From Burkholderiaceae bacterium (GTDB lineage Bacteria; Pseudomonadota; Gammaproteobacteria; Burkholderiales; Burkholderiaceae_B): DNA of 64,000 nt. Numbering within the stretch: position 1 is the stretch's first letter; each line of letters begins with the position of its first letter. Shown here piece by piece: positions 30,045-40,300 of the stretch. The notes beneath the pieces were generated by a model. It saw only the letters and a program-made list of their open reading frames with translations, was not told the DNA's origin and did no database searches. The stretch lies in contig JAMNXR010000006.1 of the NCBI GenBank assembly GCA_023653055.1, forward strand, positions 62,001-126,000. The letters are read 5' to 3'. A program made the position numbers and the translations under genes.

Positions 30045-31084
30045 TTTACTGCGGCAATATCGGCGGCGGAAGTAAAAGAATCCGCAAAGAAGGCTTCGTC
30101 AGGCAAGCCACACTGGGTCACAAAGTCACGTCTAGCCGATTCGACAACAATCGGCGCGCCGCAAGCATAGACCTGATGGCCCATCAAGCTTGGGAAGTCG
30201 TCCATGACGGCGCGGTGGACAAAACCCGTTCGGCCCGTCCAAGCGTCTTCGGGGAGTGCATCGGACACCACTGGAATATAGGTGAAGTCAGGTAGTGTCT
30301 GCGCCCATTGTTGAGGGAGTGCGTCCATATATAGATCCGCGGGTCGTCGTCCGCCCCAATACAAGGTGACGGGACGATGGATGTTTTGCTGCACCATATG
30401 CTCGACAATCGCTTTGATCGGCGCAAAGCCAGTCCCGCTCGCGACCATCACAATAGGCAAATCGCTGTCTTCACGCAGGAAAAAAGACCCAAAAGGGCCT
30501 TCGACGCGCAAGATTTCTCGCTCTTTCATTTGGGTCGCACCGACTCCAAATACATGATCCGTGAATAGACCACCCGGCAAGTGACGCACATGAAGCTCTA
30601 AGGCCGCAGCGGAATGAGGCGGATTGGCCATAGAGTAGCTTCGGCGCTTGCCATCTTTGAGAATAATTTCGACATACTGACCCGCATAAAAACGGAAACT
30701 CTCTGTCGCCGGTAATTGCAACTGCAAAATTGCAACATCTGTCGCCGGACGACTGATTGATGTCACGCGCGAGGGGAGTTTTCGAATTTGAATGTCGGAG
30801 GCCAGGCGAATCTCTTTTGATTCGATCACAAGATCAGAAGTCGCACGTGCTTGGCATAAAAGTGTAAAACCCTCATGGATCTCTTCGGGGGTCAGAATCT
30901 GTGCGGCGCTATTGCCTGCCTCGACCGTGCCAGAAACCACCCGAGCTTTGCAGGTCGAGCAGGCGCCGCTGCGGCAGCTATAAGGCAACAAAATCCCTGC
31001 TGCAAGCGCAGCATCCAGCACACTTTTGTCGGAGTCCGCAGGAAACTGATGCTGACTGGGCTGAAGGGTAATTTGGAACGACAT
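30041..31084 (-). CDS. 2Fe-2S ferredoxin-type flavoprotein reductase (AscD/phenol-hydroxylase-reductase like)
   Basis: A 347-residue electron-transfer protein. The N-terminal plant-type ferredoxin domain (about 1-95) holds the cluster cysteines in YSCRSGACSTCKARV and LLCQA. An FAD-binding domain (RRSYSMANPP near 150) and an NAD(P)H domain (MVASGTGFAPIKAIVEHM, then VYACGAP) follow. This order matches CDP-6-deoxy-delta-3,4-glucoseen reductase and the reductase part of oxygenases. Its electron acceptor is unknown: no oxygenase or dehydratase gene is adjacent. It lies 48 bases after parC and is coupled to the ugpB-like gene by ATGA. Confidence 0.85.
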   Translation of the reverse strand: MSFQITLQPSQHQFPADSDKSVLDAALAAGILLPYSCRSGACSTCKARVVSGTVEAGNSAAQILTPEEIHEGFTLLCQARATSDLVIESKEIRLASDIQIRKLPSRVTSISRPATDVAILQLQLPATESFRFYAGQYVEIILKDGKRRSYSMANPPHSAAALELHVRHLPGGLFTDHVFGVGATQMKEREILRVEGPFGSFFLREDSDLPIVMVASGTGFAPIKAIVEHMVQQNIHRPVTLYWGGRRPADLYMDALPQQWAQTLPDFTYIPVVSDALPEDAWTGRTGFVHRAVMDDFPSLMGHQVYACGAPIVVESARRDFVTQCGLPDEAFFADSFTSAADIAAVK

Positions 31085-31132
31085 GTCAATACCTAATAAA
31101 TAGCGTGAATCGTAAAATTAAGCATTTTATCT

Positions 31133-33442
31133 TTAAAGCACTGGCGAAAGTACCGGTTCTTTGGAGCGAATGTCGAGCAGCCTTCCTTTGCGTGCACGCT
31201 TGGAAACATATATTTCAAGCGCAGCACCGGCCAAAATATCTTCGACTTGTTTGGTCCTGTATGTCCCGGTTACGCGCATCCCTGCTTTTGAAACAGGCAC
31301 GGTCTGCGCAAGAAAATCAGGCGCATCCACGCCCATCAAAATCGTACCGCGGCCACCTGAAGACAAACTCTTAACCTCGTCCAACGCAATCACCAGCAAT
31401 TTGCCACGCGAGGTCAAAAATGCCACATGTATGGCTTGTTCAAACAAAGGAACCGGACGTAACAAACGATCTTTTTCTTCGAGTGTGACAAACTGCTTGC
31501 CAGCACGCTGTCGACTTGTCATATCTGAAAGCTTGGTGGAGAAACCAAAACCTTGGCGCGTACTCAGCAACCACTTGCTCTCGGGCGCTGCGGCAATCAT
31601 GTGCTCGATATGTGAACCTGGCTCGAGATCAATCATTGAGGTGACCGGTGCACCATCACCGCGCGCAGAGGGTAGACCTGAGACGGCCACGGTGTAGACA
31701 CGCCCGTTGTCGCCAAAAGCAATCAGCGTATCGGTGCTTCGGCATTCAAACACACCGTAAGGACCATCTCCTGCTTTGAAGTTAAATTGGGTCGCGTCAT
31801 GTCCATGACCCTGACGGGATCTCAGCCATCCTTTTTGAGAAACGACCACCGTGACAGGTTCATCTAACACCCGCACTTCTTTAACAGCACGCTCTGCGAC
31901 TTCAATCAAGGTGCGACGCTCATCACCATAAAGTTTGGCGTCCGCTTCGATTTCCTTGACGACCAACTTCTTGAGCGCCGAAGGCTGTTCAATCAGTTCT
32001 TGGAGTTTCTGTTGCTCGGAGCGCTTTTCAGCCAGTTCTTGTTCAATTTTGAAGCCTTCCAGTCGAGCAAGCTGACGCAGACGCATATCAAGAATGTCAT
32101 CCGCCTGACGCTCGCTCAAATTAAAGCGCGCCATCAGTGCTGGACGGGGTTCGTCTGATTCACGAATGGTTTGTATCACCTCGTCCACATTCAAGTACAC
32201 CAGCATGCGGCCTTCGAGCACATGAATCCTATCCGTGATCTTATCGAACCGATAGCGCGTACGACGCAGAACAGTATTCGTTCTGAATCCAATCCACTCT
32301 AGCAACACATCGCGCAAGCCTTTTTGACGCGGTCTGTGATCAGTACCGATGCAAACAATGTTGATGGGGACGCTTGTCTCCATGCTGGTCAATGCCAACA
32401 AGGTCGTCACAAACTCATCGCGATCAATCTTTGAGGTTTTAGGTTCAAACACAAGCCGAACCGCGGCATCTTTACCCGACTCATCGCGCACGGCATCCAG
32501 CAAGGCCAACATCTGCACCTTGGTCTGCTGCTGCTCAGGCGTTAACGCTTTTTTACCTGTTTTAATCTTTGGGTTCGTTAAGTCTTCGATTTCTTCGAGT
32601 ACTTTTTGGCATGACGCACCTGGCGGCAACTCATTTACAACTAACTGCCACTGACCTCTTGCCATTTCCTCAAACTGCCAACGTGCACGCGCTTTGAGCG
32701 AGCCACGACCTGTTTGATAAATCTGCGTAATTTCAGTCGCAGCGGTAATGATCTGTCCGCCACCGGCAAAGTCTGGACCGGGCACCATTGCAAACAGCTC
32801 TGCATCAGGCAAAGCAGGATTTTTAATAAGAGACACACACGCTTGCGCGACTTCGCGTAAATTGTGCGCAGGAATCTCTGTGGCCATCCCTACGGCGATC
32901 CCGGAAGCACCATTGAGCAACATGACAGGCAAACGTGCCGGCAGCATGGAGGGCTCTTGGTGACTGCCATCGTAGTTGGGAATAAAGTCGACAGTCCCTT
33001 CATCAAGCTCATCTAACAATAAGCGTGCAAACGGCGTGAGCCGAGCTTCCGTATAGCGCATGGCGGCAGCATTGTCGCCATCTCTCGAGCCAAAGTTGCC
33101 CTGCCCGTCAATGAGGGGATAACGCAAGGAAAACTGTTGTGCCATCCGAACCAATGCATCGTAGGCAGCTTGGTCTCCGTGCGGGTGGTATTTACCCAAG
33201 ACATCACCCACCACACGGGCAGATTTCACGGGCTTGGCACCCGACTGCAGTCCCATGGCCTGCATGGCGTAAAGAATCCTGCGCTGGACAGGCTTTTGCC
33301 CATCGCCGACATCAGGTAACGCACGCCCGCGCACAACGGATACGGCGTAATCGAGATAGGCCTGTTCCGCATACAAGCCAAGGGTCAAGGATGCATCTGC
33401 ATCGCTTGGGTCAAACAAACCAGGTTGGGAACCGTCAGTCAT
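31133..33442 (-). CDS. parC: DNA topoisomerase IV subunit A
   Basis: A 769-residue type IIA topoisomerase subunit that breaks and rejoins DNA to unlink daughter chromosomes. The catalytic tyrosine is in [10 protein letters not shown], preceded by the quinolone-region helix ([20 protein letters not shown]). The C-terminal beta-pinwheel region is comparatively short (about 500-769). It starts directly after the parE stop (TAA-ATG), so the two subunits are translated from one message. Confidence 0.97.
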   Translation of the reverse strand: MTDGSQPGLFDPSDADASLTLGLYAEQAYLDYAVSVVRGRALPDVGDGQKPVQRRILYAMQAMGLQSGAKPVKSARVVGDVLGKYHPHGDQAAYDALVRMAQQFSLRYPLIDGQGNFGSRDGDNAAAMRYTEARLTPFARLLLDELDEGTVDFIPNYDGSHQEPSMLPARLPVMLLNGASGIAVGMATEIPAHNLREVAQACVSLIKNPALPDAELFAMVPGPDFAGGGQIITAATEITQIYQTGRGSLKARARWQFEEMARGQWQLVVNELPPGASCQKVLEEIEDLTNPKIKTGKKALTPEQQQTKVQMLALLDAVRDESGKDAAVRLVFEPKTSKIDRDEFVTTLLALTSMETSVPINIVCIGTDHRPRQKGLRDVLLEWIGFRTNTVLRRTRYRFDKITDRIHVLEGRMLVYLNVDEVIQTIRESDEPRPALMARFNLSERQADDILDMRLRQLARLEGFKIEQELAEKRSEQQKLQELIEQPSALKKLVVKEIEADAKLYGDERRTLIEVAERAVKEVRVLDEPVTVVVSQKGWLRSRQGHGHDATQFNFKAGDGPYGVFECRSTDTLIAFGDNGRVYTVAVSGLPSARGDGAPVTSMIDLEPGSHIEHMIAAAPESKWLLSTRQGFGFSTKLSDMTSRQRAGKQFVTLEEKDRLLRPVPLFEQAIHVAFLTSRGKLLVIALDEVKSLSSGGRGTILMGVDAPDFLAQTVPVSKAGMRVTGTYRTKQVEDILAGAALEIYVSKRARKGRLLDIRSKEPVLSPVL

Positions 33443-35404
33443 TTAGATATCAACCTCTGCGAGATTGCCTTTTTCTTCAAGCCAAGTGCGACGGGCGCCG
33501 GACTCGCCTTTACCCATCAACATGTCAAACATTTGTGTTGTTGCAGTCTGATCGAGTGCACCGTAACCGACCGGCAACATGCGCCGGGTGTCGGGATTCA
33601 TCGTCGTTTCCCAGAGCTGGACTGGACTCATTTCACCGAGGCCTTTAAAACGACTGATATCCCAAGATCCTTCTTTAACGCCTTCTTTGCGAAGCTTGTC
33701 TTGCACCGCATCGAGCTCACCCGTATCGAGGCAATACACTTTGCGCGCCGGTCGTTTTCCCAAGGCAGGGACATCTACCCGAAAAAGCGGGGGACGCGCG
33801 ACAAAGACATGACCTGCCTCGACCAGTCGCGGAAAATGCTTATAAAAAAGCGTCAATAAGAGCACTTGGATATGCGATCCATCCACGTCCGCGTCGGAGA
33901 GGATGCAAACGCGACCATATCTCAAACCAGAAAGGTCTGGCGTGTCATTGGGTCCATGCGGATCCACACCAATCGCTACAGCAATATCGTGTATTTCATT
34001 ATTTGCAAACAAGCGATCCCGATCGACTTCCCAAGAGTTGAGTACCTTGCCTCGCAAAGGCAAAATGGCTTGGAACTCCTTATCACGACCCATTTTGGCA
34101 GAGCCACCCGCGGAGTCGCCTTCGACGAGAAATACTTCGGTACGCGCAGTGTCAGAAGACTCACAATCAGTCAGTTTGCCTGGTAACACCGCGACGCCGG
34201 AACTCTTGCGCTTTTCAACCTTTTGGGCTGAACGCGCACGTGCCTGTGCCTGTCGGATGGCTAATTCGGCCAGTTTCTTGCCATATTCGACGTGACTGTT
34301 GAGCCAGAGATCCAAGGAAGTGCGGACAAAGCCCCCCACAAGACGCACCGCATCTCGACTATTTAAACGTTCTTTAATCTGACCCTGAAATTGCGGGTCA
34401 AGCACTTTGGCGGACAACACGAAACTTGTTCGGGCAAAGACGTCCTCAGGAAGAAGTTTGACCCCTTTAGGTAGCAAGCTGTGCAATTCAGCGAAACCTT
34501 TGACCGCAGCAAAGAGACCTTCCCGCAAACCAGACTCGTGCGTGCCACCCGCGGGCGTTGGAATAAGGTTGACATATGACTCACGCACCACGCTGCCCTC
34601 ATCGGCCCAAGCCACTACCCACTGCGCGCCCTCGCCTTCAGCAAAGTTTTCGTGATCTGCTGAAGCAAATTGTTCGCCACTAAAAAGCGGCACGCGTAAC
34701 TCAAGCCCTTGCAGGGCTTCTGTCAAATAACCCGCCAAGCCATCTTGGTATTGCCAGGTTCGCGATTCACCCGATTTTTCGTTGAGATAGGTGACTTTGA
34801 CGCCGGCCATCAACACCGCTTTGCTGCGTAATAAATGCATCAGCTCGTGGGTCGGAATACCTGGAGAGTCAAAAAACGAAACGTCAGGCCAAACGCGGAC
34901 ACGGGTACCAGACTTTTTTCTGGCTAAATCGGGCATCACTTTGAGGGGCTCTTTGACATCGCCGTTGGCAAAAACCATGCAATGCGCCGCACCCTCACGC
35001 CACACAACCAATTCGAGTCGAATAGACAGGGCATTGGTGACCGAGACACCCACGCCATGCAGCCCACCGGAAAATGCGTAAGCCCCACCGCCCTTTTTAT
35101 CGAATTTTCCACCCGCGTGTAAGCGCGTGAAGACCAACTCAGCGACTGGCGCCTTTTCCTCGGGGTGCATGCCTACAGGAATGCCGCGACCATCATCTTC
35201 GACAGTGATACTGCCATCGGTATGCATGGTGACTTGGATATGCTTTCCAAATCCCGCCAACGCTTCGTCCGCGGCGTTATCAATCACCTCTTGGATGATG
35301 TGAAGAGGATTTTCCGTGCGGGTATACATGCCAGGTCTTTGGCGGACCGGCTCAAGCCCTTTTAGGACGCGGATAGATGATTCGTTATAGGACTTCGTAC
35401 TCAA
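33443..35404 (-). CDS. parE: DNA topoisomerase IV subunit B
   Basis: A 653-residue ATPase subunit of topoisomerase IV. The GHKL ATP-binding core shows EVIDNAADEALAGFG, DDGRGIPVG and GGLHGVGVSVTNALS; the TOPRIM domain shows EVFLVEGDSAGGSA and DADVDGSHI. The start is read as TTG at 35404 (STKSYNESSIRVLKGLEPVRQ follows) because a GGGGAT site lies just upstream and homologues begin at this point. The frame stays open to 35485 with another TTG, which would add 27 unlikely residues. Confidence 0.96.
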   Translation of the reverse strand: MSTKSYNESSIRVLKGLEPVRQRPGMYTRTENPLHIIQEVIDNAADEALAGFGKHIQVTMHTDGSITVEDDGRGIPVGMHPEEKAPVAELVFTRLHAGGKFDKKGGGAYAFSGGLHGVGVSVTNALSIRLELVVWREGAAHCMVFANGDVKEPLKVMPDLARKKSGTRVRVWPDVSFFDSPGIPTHELMHLLRSKAVLMAGVKVTYLNEKSGESRTWQYQDGLAGYLTEALQGLELRVPLFSGEQFASADHENFAEGEGAQWVVAWADEGSVVRESYVNLIPTPAGGTHESGLREGLFAAVKGFAELHSLLPKGVKLLPEDVFARTSFVLSAKVLDPQFQGQIKERLNSRDAVRLVGGFVRTSLDLWLNSHVEYGKKLAELAIRQAQARARSAQKVEKRKSSGVAVLPGKLTDCESSDTARTEVFLVEGDSAGGSAKMGRDKEFQAILPLRGKVLNSWEVDRDRLFANNEIHDIAVAIGVDPHGPNDTPDLSGLRYGRVCILSDADVDGSHIQVLLLTLFYKHFPRLVEAGHVFVARPPLFRVDVPALGKRPARKVYCLDTGELDAVQDKLRKEGVKEGSWDISRFKGLGEMSPVQLWETTMNPDTRRMLPVGYGALDQTATTQMFDMLMGKGESGARRTWLEEKGNLAEVDI

Positions 35405-35477
35405 GTTATCCCCAAGGTCTGTGGAAAAGATTGCCCATTTTACGGAAATTGACAATTGAGGCACAGAAAGACCTGAC

Positions 35478-35496
35478 CTGCTCAATAATTGAGCAG
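35478..35496. promoter_or_regulatory. Perfect 19-bp palindrome upstream of parE and trxA
   Basis: CTGCTCAATAATTGAGCAG reads the same on both strands around a single central base. It lies 74 bases ahead of the chosen parE start and about 190 bases ahead of trxA, in their shared divergent region. There is no T-run, so it looks like a binding site for a dimeric regulator rather than a terminator. The protein is not known. Confidence 0.5.
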
Positions 35497-35564
35497 CATT
35501 TCTTGTCCTGTCAAAACCGAGGATCGCGTAAAAGCATTCTTTTTGTACATCTGTTCAGCATAAA

Positions 35565-35594
35565 TTGTGCTTTAATGAATAAATACTTTATAAA
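35565..35594 (+). promoter_or_regulatory. Candidate trxA-rho promoter
   Basis: A weak -35 (TTGTGC, 35565-35570) and a -10 (TATAAA, 35589-35594) are 18 bases apart in an A/T-rich stretch about 90 bases ahead of trxA. The match is modest. Confidence 0.3.
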
Positions 35595-35684
35595 AGAGTC
35601 CTATTGCGAGCGATCAAACGCCGAATCTGACGGACGTGTCTGACAGTCGAACAGACCCTTCACTGAACTACCCTAGAGAAAATC

Positions 35685-36011
35685 ATGAGTGAACACATTA
35701 AAAACGTGAGCGATGACAGCTTTAACGCAGACGTACTGCATGCCTCTCAGCCTGTATTGGTTGACTATTGGGCGGCTTGGTGCGGCCCATGCAAGATGAT
35801 TGCACCGATTCTCGAAGAAATCTCCACTGAATTTGTTGGTAAAGTCACTATTGCCAAGCTCAATGTTGATGAAAATCAAGAAACAGCAGCCAAGTTTGGT
35901 GTGCGTGGCATTCCAACGCTGATGTTGTTTAAAAACGGTGAAGTCGTAGCAACGAAAGTTGGTGCCCTCTCCAAGTCCCAACTCACTGAATTTCTTAACA
36001 GCGCGATCTAA
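35685..36011 (+). CDS. trxA: Thioredoxin 1
   Basis: A 108-residue thioredoxin, the general cytoplasmic disulfide reductase that serves ribonucleotide reductase, methionine sulfoxide reductase and others. The active site is [10 protein letters not shown] near residues 31-36, with the cis-Pro loop GIPTLMLF. rho follows 119 bases downstream in the same direction, a common pairing in beta- and gammaproteobacteria. Confidence 0.98.
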   Translation: MSEHIKNVSDDSFNADVLHASQPVLVDYWAAWCGPCKMIAPILEEISTEFVGKVTIAKLNVDENQETAAKFGVRGIPTLMLFKNGEVVATKVGALSKSQLTEFLNSAI

Positions 36012-36024
36012 CGTGTTTTCACGC

Positions 36025-36045
36025 GCGGGCCCGTCCGAGGCCCGC
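36025..36045 (+). other. GC-rich hairpin between trxA and rho
   Basis: The stem GCGGGCC / GGCCCGC with loop CGTCCGA lies 13 bases after the trxA stop. It has no T-run, so it is not a standard terminator. It could protect the trxA 3' end or form part of the rho leader; rho mRNAs are often autoregulated by early termination. Confidence 0.4.
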
Positions 36046-36130
36046 CACCGACTCTATTTAGCGCGCTGCAAACCCTCCCTTAATTGATTCCCGTCTTCTT
36101 TTGTGAAGTCACTTTTCCAGATAAATATCA

Positions 36131-37387
36131 ATGCACCTGAATGAACTGAAGGCGCAGCACGTTTCGCAGCTGCTCGAAATGGCCGCAGGCCTCGAAATCG
36201 AAAACGCAAACCGCTTACGCAAACAAGAGCTGATGTTTGCCATCATGAAGCGGCGCGCAAAACAAGGCGAGCAAATTTTTGGCGATGGCGTGCTTGAAGT
36301 CCTGCCAGATGGTTTTGGATTTTTGCGCTCGCCCGATACGTCGTACTTAGCGAGCACTGACGACATCTATATTTCTCCCTCGCAGATCCGCCGCTTTAAT
36401 TTGCATACAGGCGACTCTATTGAGGGCGAGGTACGCACCCCCAAAGATGGAGAGCGTTACTTCGCGCTGGTCAAAGTTGACAAGGTCAATGGCTTCCCTC
36501 CAGAGGCGATCAAACATCGGATTATGTTTGAAAACTTGACGCCGCTACACCCTGATAAGGTCATGACGCTTGAGCGTGACATCAGAAGTGAAGAGAATTT
36601 GACAGGCCGCATCTTGGACATCTTTGCGCCAATTGGAAAAGGCCAACGTGGCTTGATCGTAGCGAGCCCAAAGTCAGGTAAGACCGTGATGATGCAACAT
36701 ATTGCACACGCCATCACAGCAAACTATCCCGACGCAGTCATGATTGTGATGCTGGTCGATGAGCGACCCGAAGAAGTCACCGAAATGCAGCGTACTGTCC
36801 GCGGCGAAGTCGTCGCCTCGACATTCGATGAGCCCGCCACACGCCATGTTCAGGTCGCCGAAATGGTCATTGAACGTGCGAAACGTTTGGTTGAAATGAA
36901 AAAAGATGTGGTAATTTTGCTGGATTCAATTACACGTCTTGCCCGCGCTTACAACACGGTTGTTCCTGCATCCGGAAAAGTGCTAACGGGCGGTGTGGAT
37001 GCCAACGCGCTCCAGCGTCCCAAGCGTTTCTTTGGTGCAGCACGTAACCTTGAAGAAGGCGGCTCATTGACCATCATCGGTACGGCCTTGATCGAAACAG
37101 GCAGCCGCATGGATGAAGTGATTTACGAAGAGTTTAAGGGCACGGGCAACTCAGAAATCCACCTTGAGCGTCGCTTGGCTGAAAAGCGCGTTTACCCTGC
37201 AATCAACCTCAACAAATCAGGCACACGTCGCGAAGAGTTGCTCATCAAGCCTGACTTGCTGCAAAAGGTTTGGGTGTTGCGTAAATTTATCCATGACATG
37301 GATGAAGTGGCAGCGATGGAGTTCATCATGGACAAGATGCGTTCTACAAAGAATAACGCTGAGTTCTTTGACATGATGAAAAAGTAA
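36131..37387 (+). CDS. rho: Transcription termination factor Rho
   Basis: A 418-residue hexameric RNA helicase that ends transcription of untranslated RNA. The N-terminal RNA-binding domain carries [14 protein letters not shown] (an RNP1-like cold-shock motif). The RecA-type core has the P-loop [10 protein letters not shown], Walker [17 protein letters not shown] and the Q-loop/R-loop region near [19 protein letters not shown]. Most Rho proteins have A/PPKAGKT in the P-loop; the S-P-K-S variant here is a mild departure that keeps the catalytic GKT. Confidence 0.98.
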   Translation: MHLNELKAQHVSQLLEMAAGLEIENANRLRKQELMFAIMKRRAKQGEQIFGDGVLEVLPDGFGFLRSPDTSYLASTDDIYISPSQIRRFNLHTGDSIEGEVRTPKDGERYFALVKVDKVNGFPPEAIKHRIMFENLTPLHPDKVMTLERDIRSEENLTGRILDIFAPIGKGQRGLIVASPKSGKTVMMQHIAHAITANYPDAVMIVMLVDERPEEVTEMQRTVRGEVVASTFDEPATRHVQVAEMVIERAKRLVEMKKDVVILLDSITRLARAYNTVVPASGKVLTGGVDANALQRPKRFFGAARNLEEGGSLTIIGTALIETGSRMDEVIYEEFKGTGNSEIHLERRLAEKRVYPAINLNKSGTRREELLIKPDLLQKVWVLRKFIHDMDEVAAMEFIMDKMRSTKNNAEFFDMMKK

Positions 37388-37389
37388 AT

Positions 37390-40300
37390 CTATCCCCCAG
37401 CAGAATCAACCTGAGTTTGTACAGGGGTAGGCACTCCAATTGGGATGAGCTCAGGCTCATCCCAAGGTCCTTTTACCTCATACTTTGCACTCATCGCCCG
37501 CTCAATCGGATTACGCAATACAAACTGCGAAACCAGTGCGCTTAGACCTGCAATTGGATTGACCACGAAAGCGGTCGCCACTGCGGCGCCACTCATGTCT
37601 AAGACTGGCCGAACATCCGCCTCCATGTCCCAAGCCTTTTGATTTAAGTCTGACCCTCCTGTCAGCGCAATGCGTGCAATGGGGCTGCGCACCACTAGAT
37701 CCTTTGTGTTGACGATGCCATGCGTTAAAGAAAGGTCGCCGCGAATACTGTTCCACGGAAATCCGTCCTTAAATTCATCACCCGTTCGAAAGTTAAAGCT
37801 CAAAATTCTCTGAAGCGACTGAAGTGAAAGGACCTCAAGTAGTCGGGCGCTACGAGAATTCACGTGTTGAAACACACCGTCCTTTAGATCAACCGTGACT
37901 TGTCCATTCAAACCTCCGTAGGTATAGACCCATGGAAAGTTCCTCCAGTTGATCTTTGCAGAAATGGTCCCAGAGCCTTCCGCAGCACGTTTGTCATAGC
38001 CCATCTGATCTGAGAGCTTGCCCAGGTTGTTGACGTCGACCTGCCCATCGAGACTGACACCTCGCTCGGCGCCCTTTAGGAGCCAAGAACCCTTGGCGGT
38101 CATTTTGGCATGAGGGTTGGTGATTTCCAGCTTGTTGATACTCCAGCGCGTCCCGTTATCCGTATTTTCTCCCACAAGGTGCAGGGCACCCAACCGACTG
38201 CCATACAAGGTGAAGTCATCGACCGTCAGATCAATTGCAGGCATGGACGACCACTGCTTGTCATCAATCACTTCAGTTTTGGGAGGCTCGCCTGTTGATG
38301 TTCCCTCTGTCCCAACTGACAACTTAGAGAACTTAGCCACCACGGGGCCCACTAACCCACCTGCCCCCGTTGCCCAGGAAGCAACACCTTGCGTTTCTTT
38401 TGAATCAAGGCGAGCGGACCATTTTTGACCCGTTGTTTTACTCAGCATTAAATCAAGCTGGTGCAGTGTGAGCTCGGCAAAAATAAATTCGGGTGATCGC
38501 ACTCTTAACTGAGTCAACTCAGGAAAGAGTGCCGCTGTTGACGGCGGTGTGGATGGGTTTGCCGGCGCAGTCAATTGATCTGTGAGCGCTTTCCAGTCGT
38601 CCCAGTTGACACGATCAAAACCAAGGTTGATCGATAGACCCGAAACGGGCAGCACAGCGGCGCCCCCCATGACGACGGCACCACGTGAAAAGTAGGACGC
38701 CCCCCGACCATTGGGTACATGTTCAAAACGACCATTCAAGACATTGGCCAAGCTGAAGGTGAGCGAGGTACGGTCAGCTTTACTATCGCGGATGCTTTGC
38801 AGACGAACGGAAAGTGGGCGCTTTTGTGTTGCAGTCTTGCCCAAGGGAGGAGGCAGCTTAATGGTGAGCCCCTCTAGGCTGGATTTGACCTCAAGATCAA
38901 GACTGCCTGACTCAGTGCCTTTAATGTCAGCCTGATAACGCGTGCGGCCTGTCACTGCTAGGAGTGCGCTCAGTGTTTGGTGTTTTTCGCTTGCGATAGT
39001 TGTCAACTCACCCTGCACGGCTAAACTGCGCTTGCCGGGCCCCCACTCTCCTGACAGGGTGACCGGTCCGCCCAAGGCCTCGCCGCGGAGCGCTTTGACG
39101 ACCAACATTTCATCCGTAAAATCGACGCTGCCATTAATTTTTTCGACAGGGATGCCCTCTTTTGACAGGGCAACCGATACATCGGCCAATTTAAATTGAC
39201 CTTTGACCATCGTGGTGCGCTGCTGATGGAGGTTGAAGTCAACCGCCAAAGGCATAGAGGCTTGCCCTTTAATTTCAAACGTGTCGACATCAAGACCTAA
39301 TGCATGTCCGGCAGGCGTTCTGATTAATGCGGCAAGATAGTCCTGGGCTAAGCCAAAGCTATTCAGTTGAATTGAAATATTGGGATTGAATTCAAAATCA
39401 GTGGCGTTTAACTCAAAGCCGGAAATTTGCACGGGGCGACCATGCATCCCCATTATGTGGGCTTGATCGCTTTTTATAGAGAGACCAAGTTTATTCATTT
39501 CGACCCGCCCATTCTCAACCGTTAACGCTGGCCAACGCGGCTGATTAGGATCAGTGAGGTCATAGTCGACCACAAGGTCCTTGAGCTGCCCCTCAAGGCG
39601 AAAAATTCCAGCTTCTTTGCCAGGTGCATTGAAAGGAAACTTTAACAAATCTCCTTGCAGTGTGAGGGCAAGCTGACTCAGCATACCGCCCTGAAGTGCG
39701 CGGCGTAACCACTCCCTCGTCTCAGTATCCACTTGGGTCGAGACATATTGATAGAGCTTAGTCGGGTCGACTTTGCCTATCGTCCCAGCAATATCGACCA
39801 TGCCGGGCGAGGTGTCTTGGCCCTGCGTCCACGTCCCACGCAGCTCTGCATTGAGCGTGTCTGATTCGATGCTTAAGCGAGTCGCATTTAAATAAAGCTT
39901 TTGATGATCGTTCAGACTCCACAGCGTATTAGCCTTGACGTTTCCAAGCAACACTTTGCGGGGTTCAAACAGATTGCTTTCGAATGCGAATCCTTCACTT
40001 GTGAGAGAAAATGAGGCTCCCATGCGATCCGAACTACGATCAAATATCAGCCATTTGTTTTCTGGCAACAAATCGCCCAACCAGCCACTAAAACGCATTT
40101 GAAGCTTCTCAGCGAGAATGCTTGCAGATGAATCCCCTCCTAGTGAGAGCATCGCATTGGCGCCCGCCAAATCGATGTCTGCACGACCAAAATGTCCCGA
40201 TGACATTGTCATCCACATCCGAGTCGCAAACCGGCCTTGTATGTTGGGCATATCGAGCCACGGTTGCCAGGCGCTGGGAAGAGCATCGTTGATTTCAATG

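Noticed and set aside
35405-35485. Longer parE start at a TTG at 35485
   Set aside because: The extra 27 residues do not resemble the ParE N-terminus, and the TTG at 35404 has a better ribosome site and matches where the family begins.
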